Shown here piece after piece: positions 27,701 to 42,736 of a DNA stretch of 64,000 bases (position 1 is its first letter; every line of letters starts with the position of its first letter). The stretch covers positions 372,001-436,000 of the forward strand of contig JAQGBZ010000004.1 in NCBI GenBank assembly GCA_034687125.1, written 5' to 3'. Under the pieces are notes generated by a model. That model saw only the letters and a list, made by a program, of their open reading frames with translations, was not told the origin of the DNA and searched no databases. The stretch comes from Neelides folsomi. Its lineage: Eukaryota > Arthropoda > Collembola > Neelipleona > Neelidae. Made by a program: the position numbers and the translations under genes.

Positions 27701-29913
27701 TTTCGTGAATGGAATAATAATAAGAATGGTTTTATTTCAGTGACTACGCCACTCTTTAGCCATTTGGGAAGCCGAACCTACATCGATCCGCATACATACG
27801 AAGATCCAAATCAGGCCGTGCGGGAATTCGCTCGAGAGATTGATGCTTCTTGTATCAGCATTGAGGCTATTATCGGAGGCGGAGAATTTGGAGATGTTTG
27901 CAAGGGAAAATTGCGGCTTGCAGGGCGTACAGAGATTGACGTCGCAATCAAGACCTTGAAACCCGGGAGCACGGAGAAGTGTAAAATGGATTTCCTCACC
28001 GAAGCGAGCATCATGGGACAGTTTGAGCATCCGAATGTGATTTTCCTCCAAGGAGTTGTGACGAAATCGAATCCTGTGATGATCATTACTGAGTACATGG
28101 AGAACGGCTCACTCGACACGTTCCTTCGGGCGAATGATGGGAAGTTTCAAGTGATTCAATTGGTCGGGATGCTGAGAGGGATTGCCGCCGGGATGCAGTA
28201 CTTGTCCGAAATGAATTACGTGCATCGGGACTTGGCCGCCCGAAACGTCCTCGTCAACGCTCAGCTCGTCTGCAAAATTGCCGACTTTGGGCTCTCGAGA
28301 GAAATTGAGTCAGCCACGGAAGGAGCTTACACAACTAGGGTGAGTTTTTTCTATCTACCTTTCATTATTTCTCTCCCCCGATTTTCCGAATTTCGGAGGG
28401 AGAAATTGAGAAATTCGGAGGGAGCGGGAATTTTTTCCGAACAGATGGAAATAAAATTGTGTTTACAGGGTGGGAAGATCCCTGTGAGATGGACTGCCCC
28501 TGAAGCGATCGCTTTCAGAAAGTTCACTTCGGCCTCGGATGTCTGGAGCTTCGGGATTGTGTGTTGGGAAGTGATGTCGTATGGAGAAAGACCGTACTGG
28601 AACTGGAGCAACCAGGACGTGATCAAGTCAATAGAAAAGGGATATAGACTTCCCGCTCCCATGGACTGTCCAGAAACCATTTACCAGCTCATGCTCGACT
28701 GCTGGCACAAAGAGCGTTCTCATCGCCCGACTTTCTCATCAATCGTCGCTTCCCTAGATCAGCTCATTCGTCTCCCCGATTCTCTTGCCAAAATTGCCCC
28801 CAACAGGTACGTTCAAATAATTATCACAATTAATCTTGTGCTTACCAATTAACAAAAGATTAAGAAAAAAACAAAACAAAAATTGACCTTTTTGCTCTTG
28901 AAATGAAACGAGCCATTAAGTTCAAATAGAATTTTAAAAACATATTAAAATATTAAATTTAATCATAATTAAATAGTGTTTGAAACGTTATTTTATTTCA
29001 AAATCAATGTTGTGGATCTTATGATACTTCAAAGATGTGCAACATAAATATTTTTATTAAATATGATCTACGATTATTTTATTATATTTAGTAAATTTTA
29101 CTGTGTTTAAAAATAATGACAATTATCGAATGTATTGATCATTAGTTAATTAGCTTTACATTATTGATATATTAGCCAATGTTAACATATTTATGTATGC
29201 ATGTTTGCATCAAAACCTGCAAATCCCTGGGGTTTCATTTTTGAGAGCAAAAGGCAATTTTTGAATAATTAACTTACAATGTGTATATAAGGAAGTAAAT
29301 ATGTAATGAAATAGGGAAATTACTAATTTTTAATAGACGTGTAAATTTTTACCAATTGGGTTTTGCAAATTTTTGATGTGGGTTTCTGGTGTTGGGTTAT
29401 TGCAGTAGTTGGAGAGACCCGCCCATGAATCCTTACTACCATAGTCTCTTTCGACAAACCGATTGGTACCCTTACCAGCTGCATCAGGATTGGAATGTTT
29501 AAAACCGCTTTTCACGCTTCGAGGTATTATATTCAAAAATTTCCATTTTCCAAGAGTCGTGAGAATCCTTTTGAGCTTTGATTGGGCTTGAATCTCTTTG
29601 CATCGTTTTTCTCGCTTTCTACACACCAAATGACTCCCAAGAGGGACAAGACTTGAAATCTCTTCATTGTTGTTACAGGACGAGAGAGGAATTGGTGCTT
29701 TTCGAGTCAGTGGACGAGTGGTTGGAGTCAATCAAGATGGGAAGATACTCCAAGCTGTTCCGAAACGCAGGGGTTTTGACGCTTGAAGCGATCGTGAGAC
29801 TGAATATTCAAGACTTAGCTGCCATTGGAGTCACCCTCGTGGGTCATCAGAGGAAGATCATCAACAGTATTCAAGCCATTCGAACACATTTAGCCCAAGG
29901 ATTCCTCGTCTGA
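12797..29913 (+). CDS. Eph: Eph receptor tyrosine kinase (signal-peptide exon not identified)
   Basis: Membrane receptor for ephrins. The chain I can join is 12797-12876, 24419-25956, 26654-26724, 27310-27366, 27741-28339, 28469-28806 and 29679-29913; all junctions are GT-AG with matching phase and give about 971 residues without the signal peptide. Exon 12797 opens the ligand-binding domain ([10 protein letters not shown]). The big exon holds the rest of that domain, a Cys-rich/EGF-like segment, two fibronectin III domains and a transmembrane helix (about 25880-25950). Next come the juxtamembrane [10 protein letters not shown], a kinase with G-loop [20 protein letters not shown] and [12 protein letters not shown], then a SAM domain from about 29700. 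The end, FLV, fits a class II PDZ ligand. The short second exon followed by a large third matches vertebrate Eph gene layout. The first coding exon is missing from my model. An extra exon near 29406 may add to the kinase-SAM linker. Confidence 0.95.
12877..24418 (+). other. 11.5-kb intron within the Eph ligand-binding domain
   Basis: The intron runs from GTAAGT at 12877 to the acceptor AATTGCAG ending at 24418 and joins phase 0 codons. It is many times longer than any other intron in the window and, like the region upstream, is clearly richer in GC than the introns and spacers after 26 kb. No coding frame on either strand looks like a nested gene. It contains the hairpin at 22313-22347 and a run of TATAC/GTATA simple sequence near 23800-23890. 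Long early introns in receptor genes often hold enhancers; that is inference here. Confidence 0.75.
22313..22347. repeat. Perfect 16-bp inverted repeat with 3-nt loop
   Basis: Arms TATCTGTATATCCTAT (22313-22328) and its exact reverse complement (22332-22347) flank the loop ATA. The stem is AT-rich and could extrude as a cruciform or fold in RNA. It is too short in stem and loop to be a convincing microRNA precursor. No flanking target duplication marks it as a transposon. Confidence 0.6.
26150..26498 (+). mobile_element. mariner-type DNA transposon relic with transposase C-terminal fragment
   Basis: Perfect 27-bp terminal inverted repeats begin CAGGGTGACCATTTTAAATT at 26150 and, reverse-complemented, at 26498; TA dinucleotides lie outside both ends (26148-26149 and 26499-26500), as expected for Tc1/mariner insertion. 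The interior keeps the end of a transposase gene. One frame (about 26274-26305) reads [11 protein letters not shown] second frame, shifted near 26306 and ending with TAA at 26440, reads [17 protein letters not shown] and later FEHFL, which is the usual closing pattern of mariner transposases (NITPEML...RV...FEHLL). The element is therefore internally deleted and frameshifted. It sits in the Eph intron just after the transmembrane exon, in the sense orientation. Confidence 0.85.
28340..28468 (+). other. 129-bp stop-free Eph intron inside the kinase activation loop
   Basis: The intron lies between the codons for YTTR and GGKIPVRW. It begins GTGAGT and ends TTTACAG, so it is a normal intron. Its length is 43 codons exactly and the frame reads through without a stop. 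It contains two near-identical copies of a TTCGGAGGGAG motif at about 28394-28425. Retention would add 43 residues to the activation loop. Confidence 0.7.
29406..29502 (+). CDS. Candidate alternative Eph exon between kinase and SAM domains
   Basis: After an acceptor TTATTGCAG ending at 29405, and in the phase left by the exon ending at 28806, the frame reads [15 protein letters not shown], then [17 protein letters not shown], and stops at TAA (29500-29502). The stretch is clearly more GC-rich than the intron around it. Used as a terminal exon it would give an Eph form without the SAM domain. Used as an internal exon with the donor GTACCC at 29466, it would be exactly 60 bp, keep phase 2, and lengthen the kinase-SAM linker by 20 residues. 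Either reading is inference; the tyrosines would be potential phosphosites. Confidence 0.4.
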
Positions 29914-32476
29914 GACTATACAACCAAATGTAATTTTAATTAATGTTAACTTATTGTTTCCCTCCGTTGTTAAATAGGAAGGTTGAGAGTGTAAAAGTGA
30001 AAGCTAATCAACCGATTGGGTTTTATCTAACTCGCCACATCTTAAACCTTTAGAAAATGATAAGGATCGAGTTTGGGCAAGTTAGTTAATTCGATCGTCA
30101 ATACACCTATATTATAAATTTACATAGACACGTATAATTGTTTTTAATGGATTTTACATGTTAATCGTATTTAATTGATCTCAGAACATATCTTCGGACA
30201 AAGTAATAACCCTTTTTTCTAACCATTTATATTATACCTCTATTTAACTCTATACATTATTTTATATTTATTCCTACAATTCTCCGGGTTTAATCTCAAA
30301 TTCCTTTTAACCTTTTATCGGATTATCCCCCACTTTTAGAGATCTTGTACTTAGACTAATATATATAATATTATAACATATTATGTTTAGATGTACAAGA
30401 GGAAAGAAATACAATTTAATGTATTCTCTACCATATGCCATTTTCTAATATATACAAAAGAAAACACTTATCTTGAATAATAAAATTGAAATATAAATAT
30501 ATGTAAAACTATTAAAGTTCTTTAGCTGTTTAAATTTTAAGAGTCAGAGCTTCTTTTGATACTCTAAAAAGTTTCATCTAAATAACTTTAAATGAGAAAA
30601 CAATGAAACAATCAATTTACATATACAGGGAAAATTCTTCGAAATTCCTTAATTGAATCCTTTAATTGAATTATAATTTTTCAACTCTATTAATTAAAGA
30701 TGTGTAAAATGAATTTGTCAAAATCTATACAAACTGGTTCTTAATCTCAAATTATTTGATAAGAGATTAAATATCTCGTGTCTTGTTGATTGATTTTTTT
30801 CTTTTATCTTGCTTAAATTAAGTCTCTAATACAAACGGTCTTTTTCTTTTGTTCTTCTTTGTTCTTGATATAGTATTTTTGTGATATTCAATTTAACTAT
30901 TAGATTTTCTTCTTGTTTTACTCAATATTACAATGTCTTTGGACTCAATTTTAATACTAGTTTGAATAACATGGTTGAAAATGATTATAAGGTTAGTTTA
31001 ATTGTAAAATATTTGTAATTGTAGTTATGTTCGGGAAGTATCTTATTTTTTAATGTAAGATCAAATGTATTAAGAGACGCGTTCATAAATAAATGTGTTT
31101 ATGTAATAGACAGATTAACTTTATAACAAATCGGTTCAAGTTATAATTAATTATTTAATTAATTAAGATAAAATTTGTAAAGTGTAAATTAAATTTATTT
31201 ATAGAAAACTTAAGCGTACGAAGTTCGTACTCGTACTTACCTAATAAATATATTGTAATAAATAAAGATCGTCGGAATCTGTATTAATAATATTTGTAAT
31301 TAAACTTGTAACATTGTGTCGCGAGAATCATTACCAACCCCAAAAGATATGTAATTAGTTAATAAAAATAGCTTAAGTTAAAATTTATAAATGTCTTTGT
31401 AAATGTACACAATATGCATATTCGTTTATGCTCGTAAAACTAACAAAATTGTACGAATGCGAGCAAGTGCATCGAGATGCATAAAGTAGAAATGTACAAA
31501 ATTATGCATTCATTTATGCATAAATTAATTTAATATTTAATTGTCTTGCAATTGTCTAAAATCTTATAGCATTTAACGTTCCGGAGAAATGTATTGTACA
31601 ATGACTTTACGTAGGAATGTAAATTAAATATATATTACATAATACGTATCATGTAGAATATGGTTGCAAATTAAATTAAAATTGAATGTATTTAATAAGC
31701 TATATTATTACGTGTTCGAATATAAATTTTTTTTAAATTGTTCCGAGCTCACCATGTTTAGTGCTTAAATATTTATAAATTCGGAAGTGTCAAATATTGA
31801 TTAGAATTAAAAATAAGTGTTATTTATATTACAATATTATATATCCTATTAATTTTATGTTGGACAAAGAATTATTGTGACCCAGATTAGATGATAAATT
31901 AGTTTAATAATTAGGCACATTCAATGGGAAATTATAAAAAGCAGTGAGATTATATTCTATACAATAACAAGGCAATTATGTTTAATGTAAGTATGTGTAG
32001 TTTTATGATGCAACTTAAGATATGTATGTAAATACACTCGTTTATCAATTTAAATAAATAAACTTTTTGAATTAAAATATGATTTTAAATAAATTGCACA
32101 AATTCATAAATTCATTGCAGTATTGGTTGTCCAATATCTTTTATTTCATTATCAATCTGAGATATACTTGGAGGGAAAGGATGCAAACAGACATTTGTCA
32201 ATAAAGTAAAAAGATTTTTAAAACAAGAATTTGACACAAATCATGATAAAATGATTAAAATGAATAAAACCTTCACCAAATAAGTAATTGACTACATCAA
32301 CTATTCTAAAAGGCAACAATTAAGTCTTATAGCAATAAACACTGTTTAAATCCTTCAATCTGATACTATTTATTTACAATGACAGTTAAAATAATAAAAC
32401 TTGTGATTAGATTAAAATGAGTTTGTTCATAATGCTTTTAAAATTGTTTTTAAAATTGTTTTTAAAATGAAGAAGT
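29914..32476. other. AT-rich spacer between Eph and ALDH4A1
   Basis: No frame here looks coding. It begins with the Eph 3' UTR, with a possible polyadenylation hexamer AATAAA at about 30479. It is very AT-rich (about 25% GC by eye). A 15-bp palindrome GTACGAAGTTCGTAC lies near 31215, and several ATGCAT-containing palindromes lie near 31410-31520. The two genes face each other (convergent), so both 3' ends lie in this interval. Confidence 0.6.
32369..32374 (-). terminator. Putative polyadenylation signal of ALDH4A1
   Basis: AATAAA on the minus strand lies about 100 bases after the ALDH4A1 stop codon (32477-32479). It is the first such hexamer downstream that I noticed; in AT-rich DNA the match alone is weak evidence. 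Confidence 0.35.
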
Positions 32477-35208
32477 TCAGTCCATGTACGAATACTTCCA
32501 ATCCTTCAAAGGTACAAATGTTTCTTTAATTGTAAGTGGTGAAGTCCACTTGAGAACATTATGTGGCCCTCCTGCTTTATCATTCGTTCCTATTGCAAAA
32601 CAAATCAGCAAAGGATAAGAATTAATTTGCAACATGAAACAGTAATTTAATATCATAAAATATTTATTTAGTTTTATACCTGACATTCGCGAACCACCAA
32701 ATGGTTGTTGTCCAACAATAGATCCAGTTGATCGATCGTTAATATAAAAGTTTCCAGTGGCATATCGGAGAGCTTGAGAAGCTGCTACCAGGAAATTTCT
32801 AAAATTAAGATATTAATTAGAATTATTTATAAATCATAAATAAACAATAATTGTAAGAATTTTATGAATAATTGTTATGATTAATTGAGTTTGCAGTATT
32901 AAAATAACAACTTACTGATCTTGTGCAAATACTGCTCCAGTTAATGCATAAGGAGTTGATTGATCAATGTGCTGCAACATATCCATAGCTTTATCGTCTG
33001 GATACACATACATTGTCATTACGGGTCCAAAAATTTCTTCTCGCATGATTTTATCATTAGGATCTTGCGTTTCAACAATAGTTGGTTGAATGAAAAATCC
33101 TTCTCTGAAAATGATAAAATGAAAATAATAAAATTTTTAATATTTATAATATGGTGTAATATTTTCAAGAGTTCAATACATGCTAATGTATTAAGAAAAA
33201 ATTCAATTCCCTAAAAAATTTCCAATAATTATGTCAAAATTCATTTTAATTACTTTTTGTTGTAACCACCGCCATGAACAATTTTCAAATTGCTCTTGGC
33301 GTGTTCAATATATCCAGAAATGCGATCAAACGAACGCTCGTCAATTACTGCCGAAGTAAACACAGAAAAATCAGTGACAGGTCCAATCTTAACTTCCTTT
33401 AATATTTCAATGAGTCCTTCCTTTATCTAAAATTCAGAAAATATTTAGTTTATTAAAACAAATTTGTAATAGTCGACCAATCATAGATTTATACATAGCA
33501 ATTTCTGTAAAAAAATATTTGGTTCAAGATTAAATACCTGTTTTGCAAGACTTTCAGGAACATACATTCGTGATGTTGCAGAACATTTTTGTCCAGAATA
33601 CTCAAAGGCTCCACGAATAGTTAACGGAATCACAGATTGAACATCTGCTGATGGATGAACAAAATGAAAGTTTTTTCCTCCACATTCTCCAACAAGTCTT
33701 GGGAAATTTTTATAGCCTGAAAGATTATCCCCAACTTGCTTCCAAAGATGATGGAATGTCCTATAATTATAATTATAAAAAATTATAATCAAGTTTGCCT
33801 TTAACGAATGCTTTATTTTTATTGAATGTTTATTGTGTAAATAATCATTTTCATTAGATCTATATCATAAATTCTTTGCATAAAAAATGTAGATTTTTAA
33901 TTAATTACGGGACAGATCCAGTGAAATTAATTCCTGCAAGATGAGGAGATGCCGTGATTGCATTCCCAAAGTCTGGTCCATTAGCAGGAACGAAATTGAC
34001 AACACCAGGAGGAATGCCAACGTCTTTAGTCATAATTGTAAAGATTTCCCAATTTGAAAGAAGCGCAGTATCAGAAGGTTTCCATACAACGCCATTTCCC
34101 TAAAATAAAATTAAAGTTAATAGCTTAAATAGAGTTAATTAAACATTTAGTTTATATAATAAAGCCATTTAAAAAAAACTTACCATAAGAGCTGGAGTGT
34201 AAGCTAAGTTTCCTCCAATAGCTGTAAAATTAAATGGGCTTACAGAAGCAACAAATCCTTCAAGTCCTCGATATCTCATTGAATTTTTAGTAACTTTTGG
34301 ATCTTCGCTGATTGGCTGATATTTCAAAAGTTCTTTTGCTGAAAAGGCATTAAATCTCATGAAGTCGATGAGTTCAGCCGCTGCATCAATTTCAGCTTGA
34401 ATGACAGTTTTCCCTTGACCCAGCATTGTCGTTGCATTCAGCTTCTGTCTCTTATTGTTTGCCATGATGTCAGCCCCTTTGAGCCACATTTCGAATCGTT
34501 CATGAAATGGAACTTTTTCCCATTCTTTTTGAGCTTTCACAGCAGTCGAAATCGCTTTTTGTATCAATTCTGGAGTTGCATAATAAAACTTGGCAATTTT
34601 CTTTTGATGATTGTCCGGCTAAATAATAAAAGTTAATAAAAGTTAAGCTTTTCATTAACTCAAATCTTAATTTTTTCCACGACATTTGTCTTATATAATC
34701 TTATAGCGAAACTATATATTGTAACAATATAAATAAAAGAAATGTTTGTACTTGTGATTAGACTTTAATTGTAAGTCGGTGTGACTTGAGTTAAAAGGCT
34801 TAATTTATATTTATTTATGTGTACTGGATAAGAGTCGAGTAAAGGCTTATTACCATAACTTGATAAACCACTCTATCCGTCCTAAACTCTTCTCCTCCAA
34901 TGACAATTGGGACTTCAACGCACGTCTTTTGATAATATTCAAGAGATGATTCCAGAATTCTTCGTTCCCTATTCCCTTTCGCGTATGATAAAATCGGCTC
35001 ATTTTTAACTTGAAAATCTTCAAATTTTAATGGAGGATATACTGTGCTGGCGGAGCGATTCCTAAAATCAATGACCAATCACATAAAATGTTCTTAATTG
35101 GTTCTGGATAATTGTGATGATATCAGCAATTAAAATATATTTATTTTAATGTTCTTACAATATTGATGGGATTTTGTTAACTCTCCTTGATGCCCTCAGA
35201 CCAATCAT
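32477..35208 (-). CDS. ALDH4A1: Delta-1-pyrroline-5-carboxylate dehydrogenase, mitochondrial
   Basis: NAD-dependent enzyme that oxidises pyrroline-5-carboxylate/glutamate semialdehyde to glutamate in the mitochondrial matrix, the last step of proline breakdown. Nine exons on the minus strand: 35208-35159, 35061-34854, 34618-34184, 34099-33909, 33760-33538, 33426-33254, 33104-32916, 32798-32680, 32589-32477. All phases agree and give 566 residues, close to the usual length of about 563. The start MIGLRASRRVNK is basic and fits a mitochondrial presequence. Diagnostic blocks are MLGQGKTVIQAEIDAAAE, GLEGFVASVSPFNFTAIGG, GECGGKNFHFVH with the catalytic-region Glu near residue 320, EYSGQKCSA with the nucleophile Cys near residue 354, EEIFGPV, and the C-terminal QQPFGGSRMSGTNDKAGGP. 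It is divergent from PEX5 across about 1 kb. I see nothing broken. Confidence 0.97.
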
Positions 35209-36239
35209 ATTGAATGATGTAAATACTTTAAAAAATGTATGGAAGACTTTTCAACCTAAAAAATACAAAAATAAGTTTAAAATTCTTTAAATACAATAAT
35301 CAGTCTAATCAGTGATTTACTAATTACACATTAAAAATACAATGATTTATAAATTGCGGCATTTATGAATAAAATTGTAACGATTTCATAATTTGCGCAT
35401 CAAGCTGTTTTAACCAAGTTTTCATAAATTGGATAAACCTCGAATAAATAGATAATGACAGCCGGCAGATTATGCTTAAAGAATATTATTATAAAGGTTA
35501 TTTAAAATTATTATATTTTTTAATTACAATTTACAAGTTTTTCTCACCTTTTTGATAAAAAATAATGAGATTCAACGTTATAAAATACTTTCTCCGTGCA
35601 CCGCCGCTGCACCCTTTTCCTATACTGTTTGAAATTAAGCGGAGGATTGTTCTCATCTTAGGAATCTGCCAATTCAAGAGCCCAGTGCAAAATTCAAAAT
35701 AATTGTGCAATTTATTTATCCTTATCAAGATTATAATTGCACAATCTTCACTCTATTCATTTAACTATTTTGCATAATTATTGGGATATAAGGATCCTAT
35801 TTACAAGTCATTTTCCTTCTTATTCCAAAAGATAATCCAAAGCAAGTTGCTTTAATCTTTATCAACTTTCACTCTTGAAAGTCTGTTAAAATTAATAACT
35901 ATTTAGTCATATAATAGTTAATATATTAACTTTATTAAAAATAATCTTTATTATCCAATTCGACCCGAACAGAGTTCTTTGTTTGTTTGTTCTTCTTATC
36001 TACTGTTTGTACTTTTTCTTTGTATATTTTTAGATAAAAGTTTAACTAATTTTAAAGCAATTCCTCCTTGTCCTCATTTAACTTTATTTTATCCTTTTAC
36101 TATTCGGCCCAGTATTATTTCATATCTACAGTCCACAGTGTGTCATAAGTTCACAAGCCATGTAAATTATTTTTAAAAGTTTCAATAATTAAATAGAAGA
36201 GAATTATTAATTTAAAGTGTAGATAAGAGTAGTTCAACA
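35209..36239. other. Shared 5' region between ALDH4A1 and PEX5
   Basis: The start codons of the two divergent genes lie 1,031 bases apart. The interval is AT-rich with a more GC-rich patch near 35575-35690 (CACCGCCGCTGCACCC region). No coding frame is convincing. It probably carries both 5' UTRs and core promoters; a 5' non-coding exon of either gene cannot be excluded. Confidence 0.5.
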
Positions 36240-38941
36240 ATGTCGATGCGTGAGTTTCTTGATGGGGATTGCGGTCAAGTGAATCCTGTCCTCAAAGTCG
36301 CTTCACATTTTACTCAAGATGTTTCCTTTCGAGAGAAATTGGCCCATGGCTCTCCTATTGGATCGGAAAATTTGGTAAATTGCTAATTGCCACCATTTTG
36401 CGATTCTATCATTCTGATCTTATTATTTTGATTTTTAAACTTTTTAGCATCCTTCAATGCTGGCTCCAACAACTTACCGAATGGAATCACTATTGGAAGA
36501 ATTACATTCTATTGAAAATCAAAACATTCCCAACCAAGGAGCAATCGCTTCGACTTCCCGTGATTGGGCATTGGATTTCGCTAAACAAAATAGTTCAACA
36601 AATGTAAAAAATCCATAATTTTATTAATTATCTTTCGCTAAATATTTTAACTAATTAAAGATTAACTATAATGAACTATTACTTTAATTTATTTTAACTG
36701 TTTTATTTAATTAAGGTGTATGTTGATTTTATTTTTTTCATTAATTTTAGCAAGCAGGAGAAGGATGGGCTCAAGAATATTATTCAGACAATTTTAATCA
36801 AGCTTGGAATGAAGCCCCATCATTTTATCCTCACGATGTAGCAATTGTGCCAGGAGCGATGTATTCCAATAACCATAATCTTCAATCTTTCCAAAGCCCT
36901 AAAGACTTATTAGATGAATCGAAATGGGTTGGTGAATATGCTTCACCCTCGTTCGAATCAAGAGAAAAAACTGATGTGATGATTACTGCTGACAAAATAC
37001 TCGAATCTGTGAAGGACCCAAAGATAAAAGCGACTGACTTCATGAGCTACGTTGAAAAATTGAGCTCGGGAGAAGTCAAACTCAACGAGGCATCTCAAAG
37101 AGACGAAGCTACCGGTTTGGATGTTCAAGCAGACGCTTGGGCTTCAGAGTTTGAATTTAATTATACAGAAGGTGCCAAGCAAAATTGGGCCAATGAATTT
37201 TCACGTCAAGAAGGAGTTTTTGAAAGCCCTTTGGATCAGCCAACTCAAGGTAGTAAGGAACAAGAAGAATTTTGGCACAAATTGGAAGAAGAATGGAATC
37301 GATTGTCAAAAGAAGAATCTAGTCAACATCCTTGGTTGTCAAATCCAATTAGTCAACTTAATGAGGTTTTATAATTAATTCCAATTATATAGTTAACAAC
37401 TCATTAAAATTATATGTTAATTGTGTTTTTTTAATTTATCAAGTTGGTTAAAATAATTAAAAAAAATTGATTATTTTTTAGCCTTATAAGTTTGCTACTG
37501 AAAATCCTTTCATGGACAATTCAAATCCACTCGAAGAAGGAAAAAGACGTTTGTTTGCGGGAGATATTCCAAGTGCTGTTCTTCTCTTTGAGTCAGCAAT
37601 TCAAAAAGAACCGGAAAATCCCGAATGTTGGTTATTCCTCGGATCAACTCAAGCACAAAATGAACAAGATCCATTGGCAATTTCCGCACTGCATAAATGT
37701 ATTGAGCTCGACGGTGGAAATTTACAAGCTCTGATGGCTCTTGCAGCTTCACTCACTAATGAATCTTACCATCTTCAAGCTTGCAGCACATTAAAGGTTT
37801 CAATAAAAAAAATAATTTATATACGATAATGTTAATTATTAATTAAGACAACACCAATCAAATTTTCAAGAAGGAGTTTTTAATTTTCATTTCATGGGTT
37901 TTTTATTTATTGTAGAATTGGCTGAAAAATAATCCAAAATATGGAAACATTGTTCCTTCCGAGTCTTCGGAATTCTTAATAAATAAAACCTCAAGCATTT
38001 TGCCAACGTAAGAGAAGAAAATCAAGAACAAAATATTTAATCTTTATGAATAATGAATTAACGAATAATTCATTTCTTGTCAATGCAATAATTATGTTTT
38101 TTAATTATTTTTAATAGGGATGAATTGGTCAATGTTCAGCGTTTATTCATGGAGGCTGCTCGTCGTAACCCAAGTGGAGGAATTGATCCGGATATTCAAT
38201 GTGCCTTGGGGATTCTTTTTAATTTGAGTTCTGATTACCAAAAGGCTGCAGATTGTTTTGAATCTGCACTGAGTGCAACGCCTGATGTAAAATTTAATAT
38301 TTTAATGAAAATTCTCTAGTTTGAAACTCATTTTATTCCAATTATCTAATGATTATTTAACATTGTTATTTATTTAGGACTCTTTATTATGGAATCGTTT
38401 GGGAGCAACTTTGGCTAACGGGGGAAGGTCTGCCGATGCAATTGGTGCCTATAGAAAAGCATTGGAAATTTCACCTGGATTCATTCGGACCAGATATAAT
38501 TTGGGGATATCTTGTGTTAACTTGGGAGCTTACAGGTGCTTATCATATAAAAAATATTAACTCCGTACATCTTATTAATTAATTCTTTAAATTTTAAAAC
38601 CATTATTATAAATTCCTAGTTTCAAATATTCCATACTTTTACTTTTTAGGGAGGCTGCAGAACATTTCATGTCATCGTTAAATTTCCAAGCTGCTGGAAA
38701 AGCAAATAAAACGGATTCAATGCCTGGAAAAAATGTGATGTCGGATGCCATTTGGACTTCTCTCAGAATGATTTTACATCTTTTGGATAAATCTAATTTA
38801 TCTCATGCAATTGATTCAAGGTTTTCCATTTTTTCTTATATCAAAATTAAAAGTTAATTTATAACATTAAGATAATCTAACCTTGTTGTGTTTTTAAGGA
38901 ACCTCGATTTGCTAAACCAAGAACTTGGAATCCAAGGATGA
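36240..38941 (+). CDS. PEX5: Peroxisomal targeting signal 1 receptor PEX5
   Basis: Cycling import receptor that binds C-terminal SKL-type signals in the cytosol and docks at the peroxisome. Nine exons: 36240-36374, 36448-36603, 36751-37365, 37482-37796, 37916-38007, 38118-38286, 38378-38535, 38650-38820, 38899-38941; phases agree and give 617 residues (family about 600-640). The start is [12 protein letters not shown], with Cys at residue 11 where PEX5 is mono-ubiquitinated for recycling. The disordered N-terminal half carries PEX14-binding WxxxF/Y motifs: WALDF, WAQEY, WVGEY, WASEF and WANEF. The C-terminal half has the TPR repeats, with [58 protein letters not shown] and [20 protein letters not shown] short loop separates the last TPRs. 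It is divergent from ALDH4A1, and GABARAP follows on the same strand. Confidence 0.97.
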
Positions 38942-41455
<2,514 letters not shown>

Positions 41456-42736
41456 GAGAAGGAACTCACAACACCCATCATTATTTGTTTAATCCCTCAT
41501 TTATTATAAAAATACTTATTTTTCCTAATTATTCTAAATTCTATATCTTTTCGTTGACATTTATGGTTCGTACACAATTTCGCACCAATTTCATATTATT
41601 ATTAATTATTATATTATTTTGTCCTTTTTAAATTGACTCAAGTGAATTAAACATTGTCATCCGCTATTAAATTTATTTTGATATCGAATCTTGAGAAATC
41701 ATTTAATGCTTAAGATACTTAAGAAAATCTTGCGAAATGATGTTTGATAGGCTGAATATGTTTTGTTAGTCTTTTATTGATGTTGATGCTTATTTCTCGA
41801 AAACAATTTTAAATTAAATTATTTCATTACATTTACATTACTCATAAGTTGAAATTATGATGACCCCTATTATTTTAAAGGAGATAATTAGTAAAAAAGG
41901 TGTTAGTTATCATTAGAATTTTAAGATTTTATCATACACATTCGTGAGTAATTGGATCACTTAATATCTTGAAAGTTATATTAATAGTTAATTCTTGTAA
42001 TTTAGTCGGGCATTCTTGTAACTTTATGTAAAAGACATAAATTTTATATATTCAATTTATTGGCCCATTTTAGTCTTAAAAAATGGACAGTAATCGATGT
42101 ATAGACTTGGAAAATTGAAAATTATTTCAAATTATGGTGATTTATGAAAGTTCAAATTGGTAGTGTATGCCATTTTGAGTCAAATGTGTGAAACTAAAAA
42201 AAATCTAATCATAAAATAATCAAATAACAAAAAAAATAGTTATCGAGTCTTTATACTATAATATTATCTTAATATTTAAATGTGAAGCGATATAAATTTA
42301 GTTTTTAAAGTTTCGAGGTGCATTGGAAATCTTCGTTAGCTTATTTCCAAAAATTGTAAATTGATTCACAAAGTATGCTAATGAATGTAATGAATAATGA
42401 TAAATTTAAGAGTAATTACATAACGTTAATGTCGATATGAAATCATTTAGTGCGCTGATAGAATTTCTTAAATATTGAATAGTTAAATAATTTTATTTGA
42501 GAATAGTTATAAACATGTAAATACTAATAATTATTCTTTTCGGTTTACATTTAATTTCAATTTGATAATCTTCATTTTATAACAACACAAAAAAAGAAAT
42601 AAAAGAATACAAAAACCATTTTGGATTTCGAAAAATTATTTTCATAAAATCAATTAATTATTGTACAAAAATCTGGCAACATAACATATCTACTTAAATA
42701 TTATAGTTATAAGTATAGATTGGGTTAAATGACCAT
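41456..42736. other. Convergent spacer between GABARAP and GTF2H2
   Basis: Very AT-rich 3' flanks of two genes that run toward each other. I see no coding frame, RNA gene or repeat beyond simple A/T runs. Confidence 0.55.

Noticed and set aside
29330-29731. 133-residue minus-strand frame over the Eph linker and SAM region
   Set aside because: Antisense to the SAM exon; no recognisable domain.
36269-36607. 112-residue + strand frame at the PEX5 start
   Set aside because: It is another frame of the first two PEX5 exons and reads through their intron.
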